A stretch of DNA of 64,000 nt, taken from Blastococcus sp. Marseille-P5729 (GTDB taxonomy: Bacteria; Actinomycetota; Actinomycetes; Mycobacteriales; Antricoccaceae). The position numbers and the translations under genes were made by a program. Shown here in pieces: positions 60,764-64,000 of this stretch (position 1 is the stretch's first letter; every line of letters starts with the position of its first letter). The stretch covers positions 565,192 to 629,191 of the forward strand of contig NZ_OMPO01000001.1 in the NCBI RefSeq assembly GCF_900292035.1, written 5' to 3'. Below the pieces are notes generated by a model. That model did not search any database. It was not told where the DNA came from and saw only the letters and a list, made by a program, of their open reading frames with translations.

Positions 60764-62185
60764 ATGTTCGATTCCAAGGAAGAGCTGGTCAACTTCGTCT
60801 CGGAGGAGGACGTCAAGTTCATCGACGTCCGCTTCTGCGACCTGCCCGGCATCATGCAGCACTTCACGATCCCTGCGAGCGCCGCCGAGGACGTGTTCGA
60901 GGACGGCCTGGCCTTCGACGGCTCGTCCGTCCGCGGCTTTCAGGAGATCCATGAGTCCGACATGCTCCTGCTGCCTGACCCGAAGACCGCGGTCATCGAT
61001 CCGTTCCGGGCGGCCAAGACGCTGATCGTGAACTTCTTCGTGCATGACCCGATCACTCGCGAGCCCTACAGCCGCGACCCGCGAAACATCGCTCGGAAGG
61101 CCGAGGAGTACCTGAAGTCCTCCGGTATCGCCGATGCGGCGTTCTTCGGCGCGGAGGCCGAGTTCTACGTCTTCGATTCCATCCGCTTCGGCGGCGACAT
61201 GCACGAGCAGTACCACCACATCGACTCCGAGTCCGGCTGGTGGAACACCGGCAAGGAGGAGGAGGGCGGCAACAAGGGCTACAAGGTCCGCCCCAAGGGT
61301 GGCTACTTCCCCGTCGCGCCGTACGACCACTACGGCGACCTGCGCGACCTGATGACGCTGAACCTGCAGGAGGCCGGGTTCGAGATCGAGCGTGCGCACC
61401 ATGAGGTGGGTACCGCGGGTCAGGCAGAGATCAACTACAAGTTCAATTCGCTGCTGCACGCCGGCGACGACATGATGCTGTTCAAGTACATCATCAAGAA
61501 CACTGCGGCGGACGCCGGCAAGACCGTCACGTTCATGCCCAAGCCGCTGTACGGCGACAACGGGTCGGGAATGCACACCCACCAGTCGTTGTGGAAGGAG
61601 GGCAAGCCGCTGTTCCACAGCGAGTCCGGGTACGCGGGGCTCTCGGACGAGGCCCGTTGGTACATCGGCGGCCTGCTGGAGCATGCCCCCGCCGTCCTGG
61701 CCTTCACCAACCCGACGATCAACAGCTACCACCGCCTGGTTCCCGGCTACGAGGCGCCGGTGAACCTGGTGTACTCGCAGCGCAACCGCTCGGCGTGCAT
61801 TCGCATCCCGATCACCGGAAATAACCCCAAGGCCAAGCGCCTGGAGTTCCGCGTGCCGGACCCGTCCTGCAACCCCTACCTGGCCTTCGCGGCGCAGATG
61901 ATGGCGGGGCTGGACGGCATCCGCAACCGGATCGAGCCGGCCGACCCGATCGACAAGGACCTCTACGAGCTTCCGCCGGACGAGGCCGCCGGGATCCCGC
62001 AGGTCCCGGACAGCCTCGGCGGAGTCCTGGACGCGCTCGAGGAGGATCACGACTTCCTGCTGGAGGGCGGTGTGTTCACCGAAGACCTGATCGAGACCTG
62101 GATCCGTTACAAGCGTGAGAAGGAGATCGATCCGATCCGGCTGCGCCCGCACCCGCACGAGTTCGCGCTGTACTTCGATATCTAG
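60764..62185 (+). CDS. glnA: Glutamine synthetase type I-beta (GlnA1)
   Basis: A 473-aa ammonia-assimilating enzyme. Active-site segments: DGSSVRGF, the metal and glutamate-site [19 protein letters not shown] and the ATP region [10 protein letters not shown]. Tyr401 in [11 protein letters not shown] is the adenylylation tyrosine (Tyr397 equivalent), so activity is probably set by GlnE. Length and the I-beta insert fit Rv2220. GGAGG precedes the ATG at 60764, downstream of a GlnR-type box. Confidence 0.97.
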   Translation: MFDSKEELVNFVSEEDVKFIDVRFCDLPGIMQHFTIPASAAEDVFEDGLAFDGSSVRGFQEIHESDMLLLPDPKTAVIDPFRAAKTLIVNFFVHDPITREPYSRDPRNIARKAEEYLKSSGIADAAFFGAEAEFYVFDSIRFGGDMHEQYHHIDSESGWWNTGKEEEGGNKGYKVRPKGGYFPVAPYDHYGDLRDLMTLNLQEAGFEIERAHHEVGTAGQAEINYKFNSLLHAGDDMMLFKYIIKNTAADAGKTVTFMPKPLYGDNGSGMHTHQSLWKEGKPLFHSESGYAGLSDEARWYIGGLLEHAPAVLAFTNPTINSYHRLVPGYEAPVNLVYSQRNRSACIRIPITGNNPKAKRLEFRVPDPSCNPYLAFAAQMMAGLDGIRNRIEPADPIDKDLYELPPDEAAGIPQVPDSLGGVLDALEEDHDFLLEGGVFTEDLIETWIRYKREKEIDPIRLRPHPHEFALYFDI

Positions 62186-62202
62186 CTCGACCGCTGCGCG
62201 GG

Positions 62203-62237
62203 GAATGCCGGGGCCACCGATGGTGGCCCCGGCATTC
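62203..62237. terminator. Terminator after glnA
   Basis: A perfect 16-bp stem (62203-62218 and 62222-62237) with a 3-base loop, 18 bases after glnA. Confidence 0.85.
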
Positions 62238-62487
62238 ACCGTTCCTGGGCAGCCAAACCGCCGTAGGCCGGAGCCGCGACCACCGGCGCGCCCGCAGACG
62301 ATCGACGGGAAGCGCCGGCCTTCGACCCGGAGCTGCTGCCCGTTTCTCCCACCCGTCGTTGTTCCGGGCCGCAAGCCAGGCTCCGAGAGGGGTTGGCTGC
62401 AGCGGGAGGGGAAAAATCCCCTCTTGCTGAGGTCAACTCCTCTTCCCGGCGTCAACCCCTCTTGCTAGGGCAATCAGCAGGCAGCGT
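62238..62487. other. Intergenic stretch with short hairpin and 19-base repeats
   Basis: No convincing gene. A small hairpin GAGGGGA-AAAA-TCCCCTC lies at 62406-62423. Two 19-base repeats (62428-62446, 62447-62465) and a half copy (62418-62427) share the core CCTCTT with GTCAAC before it. A 66-codon frame on the minus strand is not supported. Confidence 0.5.
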
Positions 62488-63400
62488 TCAGGGGCCCAGG
62501 TCGTCCTGGTCGATGCGCAGCACCCTGAGCTTGCGGTAGAGCGTCGTCCGGCCGATCCCGAGGATGCGTGCCGCCGCGGCCCGGTTGCCGCCTGCTTCAC
62601 GCAGTGCGTCGACGATCGCCGAACGCTCCGAGCGCTCGATGCCCGACAGCGCACGGCCGTGGTGCTGCGCGGTGGCGGACGCCGGCAGGTCGGACTCGCG
62701 GATGAGACCTCCCGGCCGCTTGGCGACGAGCTGATTGACCACATTCCGCAGCTCTCCGATGTTCCCTGGCCACTCGCGGCGCATCATCGCCTGCAGAGCC
62801 GCGGGCGAGATCGCGCACCGAGCGCCGACCGGGTGCTCCCGAAGCAGGACGTCGACGACGAGCGGGATCGACGAGCGCATGCTCGAGACCGCGGGCAGCT
62901 CGACGACGCTGGCGCCGCGCGAGACCACGGCGAGCAATTCCGGGGTGGCGACCGTCAGGTCGACCGTGAGCACCAGCCGGGCCGGAGTCGCGATACCGTC
63001 GGCGAGCTCTGCGGCCGCCGCGAGCACGCGACGCAGCTCGGCGTGCTCGGACTCCGGGAGGCTCTCGACATGCCGCAGTAGCACGCGGCGTCCGGACGCG
63101 AGCGCGAACCGCACCGTCCCGGCCCAGGACGGCGCCCACGCCCGCTGCTGGCCGGACGGGTCGAGGTCCTCGAAGTCCTGACCGGACGCCGACAGCAGCC
63201 GGCGCGCCGCGTAGGCCTTGCCGGTGCCACCCTCCCCCGCGATCGCGACCACCGGACTGGCACCGGCGACCGAGACGAGCTCGTCGTGGACAGCGCTGAC
63301 CGGATGCCAGCGCTGCCCGATCGCACCGGCCGCACCTACCGCGCCAGCCCGCCGCCGCCGTCCGCGCAACGGCGAGATCGCGACCTGGTAGGCGCGCTCC
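62488..63400 (-). pseudogene. C-terminal part of a Fis-family (AcoR-like) transcription regulator
   Basis: The translation covers an AAA+ region with Walker A AGEGGTGKAYAA, a reduced NtrC-type core (REWPGNIGELRNVVNQLV) and a Fis-type helix-turn-helix at the end (NRAAAARILGIGRTTLYRKLR). The GAFTGA loop that contacts sigma-54 is absent, as in many actinobacterial relatives. The expected N-terminal GAF part is missing: coding similarity stops near 63385-63410, and there is no start codon nearby. The frame then runs antisense to another gene fragment. Probably a truncated, inactive gene. Confidence 0.6.
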
Positions 63401-63582
63401 TCGTCGGCGACGTGGACTCGCTGAGCCCGCAAGTCCACCGGACCGTCCACGAGATGGATCTGCGGCGCGAACATTCCGGCAAGACCAACGCGGTGATGTT
63501 CTACATGGGCGGGCTTAGCGCCTACCGGGACATCCTCGGCGAGGTCAAGGGCAAGCAGTACGACGGCTTCGCGATGCGCTAA
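63370..63582 (+). pseudogene. C-terminal fragment of an unidentified enzyme
   Basis: About 70 codons with strong coding bias, ending HEMDLRREHSGKTNAVMFYM then GGLSAYRDILGEVKGKQYDGF and a stop. I do not recognise the family. Upstream the frame turns into sequence antisense to the regulator fragment, so the 5' part is lost. It faces the truncated regulator head to head. Confidence 0.4.
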
Positions 63583-63826
63583 CCGACCCTCAACCCACGG
63601 CGCACGGCTCGCGTCGTGCACTGCTGTCGGGCTCGGACGCGCGAAGCGTCCGGGCCCGACGGTGGTTGATAACCGCGATAACCCCCACTCTGAGGGCGAA
63701 CAGCAGGTCGAGGGAGTCCTGGTGCCAGGACTCGACGTCCAGCGCAGCTCGGACGGCGCGTCGCAGGATCGCCGACCCACATTTGTCGTCTCCCGCCAGC
63801 ACATATACGGTAGTCGTGAGCCTGAC
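63583..63826. other. Intergenic stretch without recognised gene
   Basis: No reading frame with family resemblance on either strand; nothing else identified. Confidence 0.5.
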
Positions 63827-63857
63827 TTGACATCCGAATCATGTTTGCTCGAACGAT
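63827..63857 (+). promoter_or_regulatory. Candidate promoter of the lipoprotein gene
   Basis: Perfect TTGACA at 63827-63832; the best -10 candidate is AACGAT at 63852-63857 with a long 19-base spacer, so this is weak. Confidence 0.3.
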
Positions 63858-63890
63858 GGCCACGAACCGACGAGGATGGACGACAGACGC

Positions 63891-64000
63891 ATGCGCACCA
63901 ACACGACCACAGCCACCATCAGCCTGGCAGCGGCAGCGGTGATGCTGCTGGCCGCCTGCTCGAACAAGGCCGCCGACTCCGGTTCCGGAGGGGACGGCGA
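63891..64000 (+). CDS. Lipoprotein, probably a transporter solute-binding protein (N-terminus only)
   Basis: The first 36 codons are in the window: MRTNTTTATISLAAAAVMLL then a lipobox LAACS and a Ser/Gly-rich linker. This is the signal peptide of a lipid-anchored exported protein; the start is typical of ABC-transporter binding proteins but the mature domain is off the edge. An in-frame ATG at 63876 adds five residues. Confidence 0.75.
   Translation, partial: MRTNTTTATISLAAAAVMLLAACSNKAADSGSGGDG

Noticed and set aside
62236-62436. A 66-codon minus-strand gene after glnA
   Set aside because: Ser/Ala/Gly/Arg low complexity, overlaps the glnA terminator, no ribosome site.
63579-63863. A 94-codon minus-strand gene near the window end
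   Set aside because: Arg/Pro-rich translation without family resemblance, and it overlaps the end of the enzyme fragment.

Overview
The window is a high-GC, gene-dense chromosomal segment of an actinobacterium (class Actinomycetia). Gene order follows the Mycobacterium tuberculosis Rv2145c-Rv2220 stretch (division and cell-wall cluster, MTHFR-like/GGPP synthase/Rv2175c/PknL, aroG, ctaC-ctaF, asnB, HesB-like, glycerate kinase, gcvT, pepA, dlaT, DUF4191, RDD, glnA). The MurE ligase carries the DNPR signature, which implies meso-diaminopimelate in the peptidoglycan. No mycolate or lipoarabinomannan genes are seen, and mptA is absent from its usual place. No tRNA, rRNA, CRISPR array, transposase or prophage was recognised.

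Region 1 (1-17.7 kb, minus strand) is the dcw cluster, read mraZ, rsmH, ftsL, ftsI, murE, mraY, murD, ftsW, murG, murC, ftsQ, then ftsZ, pgeF, the yggS family gene and sepF (cut by the window edge). It is tightly packed, mostly with 1-17 base overlaps. Two features stand out: murF is missing between murE and mraY, and a nitroreductase-like gene plus an AhpD-like peroxidase-related gene lie between ftsQ and ftsZ.

Region 2 (17.7-30 kb): a MoxR/DUF58/transglutaminase operon diverges from mraZ across a control region with MraZ-type direct repeats pointing both ways. After a convergent terminator come DUF3040 and a HEPN-methyltransferase-dinB operon. That operon has a textbook LexA (SOS) box overlapping a strong promoter. 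An MFS permease diverges from a ybaK/GNAT/FAD-oxidoreductase/flavin-reductase group.

Region 3 (30-36.4 kb): an MTHFR-like gene, GGPP synthase, a two-gene lycopene cyclase behind an Rv2175c-like DNA-binding protein, the PASTA kinase PknL, and a type I-beta DAHP synthase.

Region 4 (36.4-40.3 kb): two head-to-head truncated genes, a cobalt-type nitrile hydratase operon with its activator, and the cytochrome c oxidase genes ctaC-ctaF.

Region 5 (40.3-53.6 kb): nucleoside hydrolase, AsnB/LtsA, thiolase with a palindromic operator, an A-type Fe-S carrier, glycerate kinase, GNAT, DUF3043, a 67-aa protein, gcvT, pepA, a 106-aa protein, and the two-lipoyl-domain E2 acyltransferase.

Region 6 (53.6-64 kb): a kinase-like protein lacking catalytic residues, leuS, an LEA-like coiled-coil protein, DUF4191, RDD and glnA (with a GlnR-type box). 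The window ends in a patch of truncated genes and the start of a lipoprotein. Many genes here begin at GTG or appear leaderless, with a TANNNT box 6-8 bases before the start codon.
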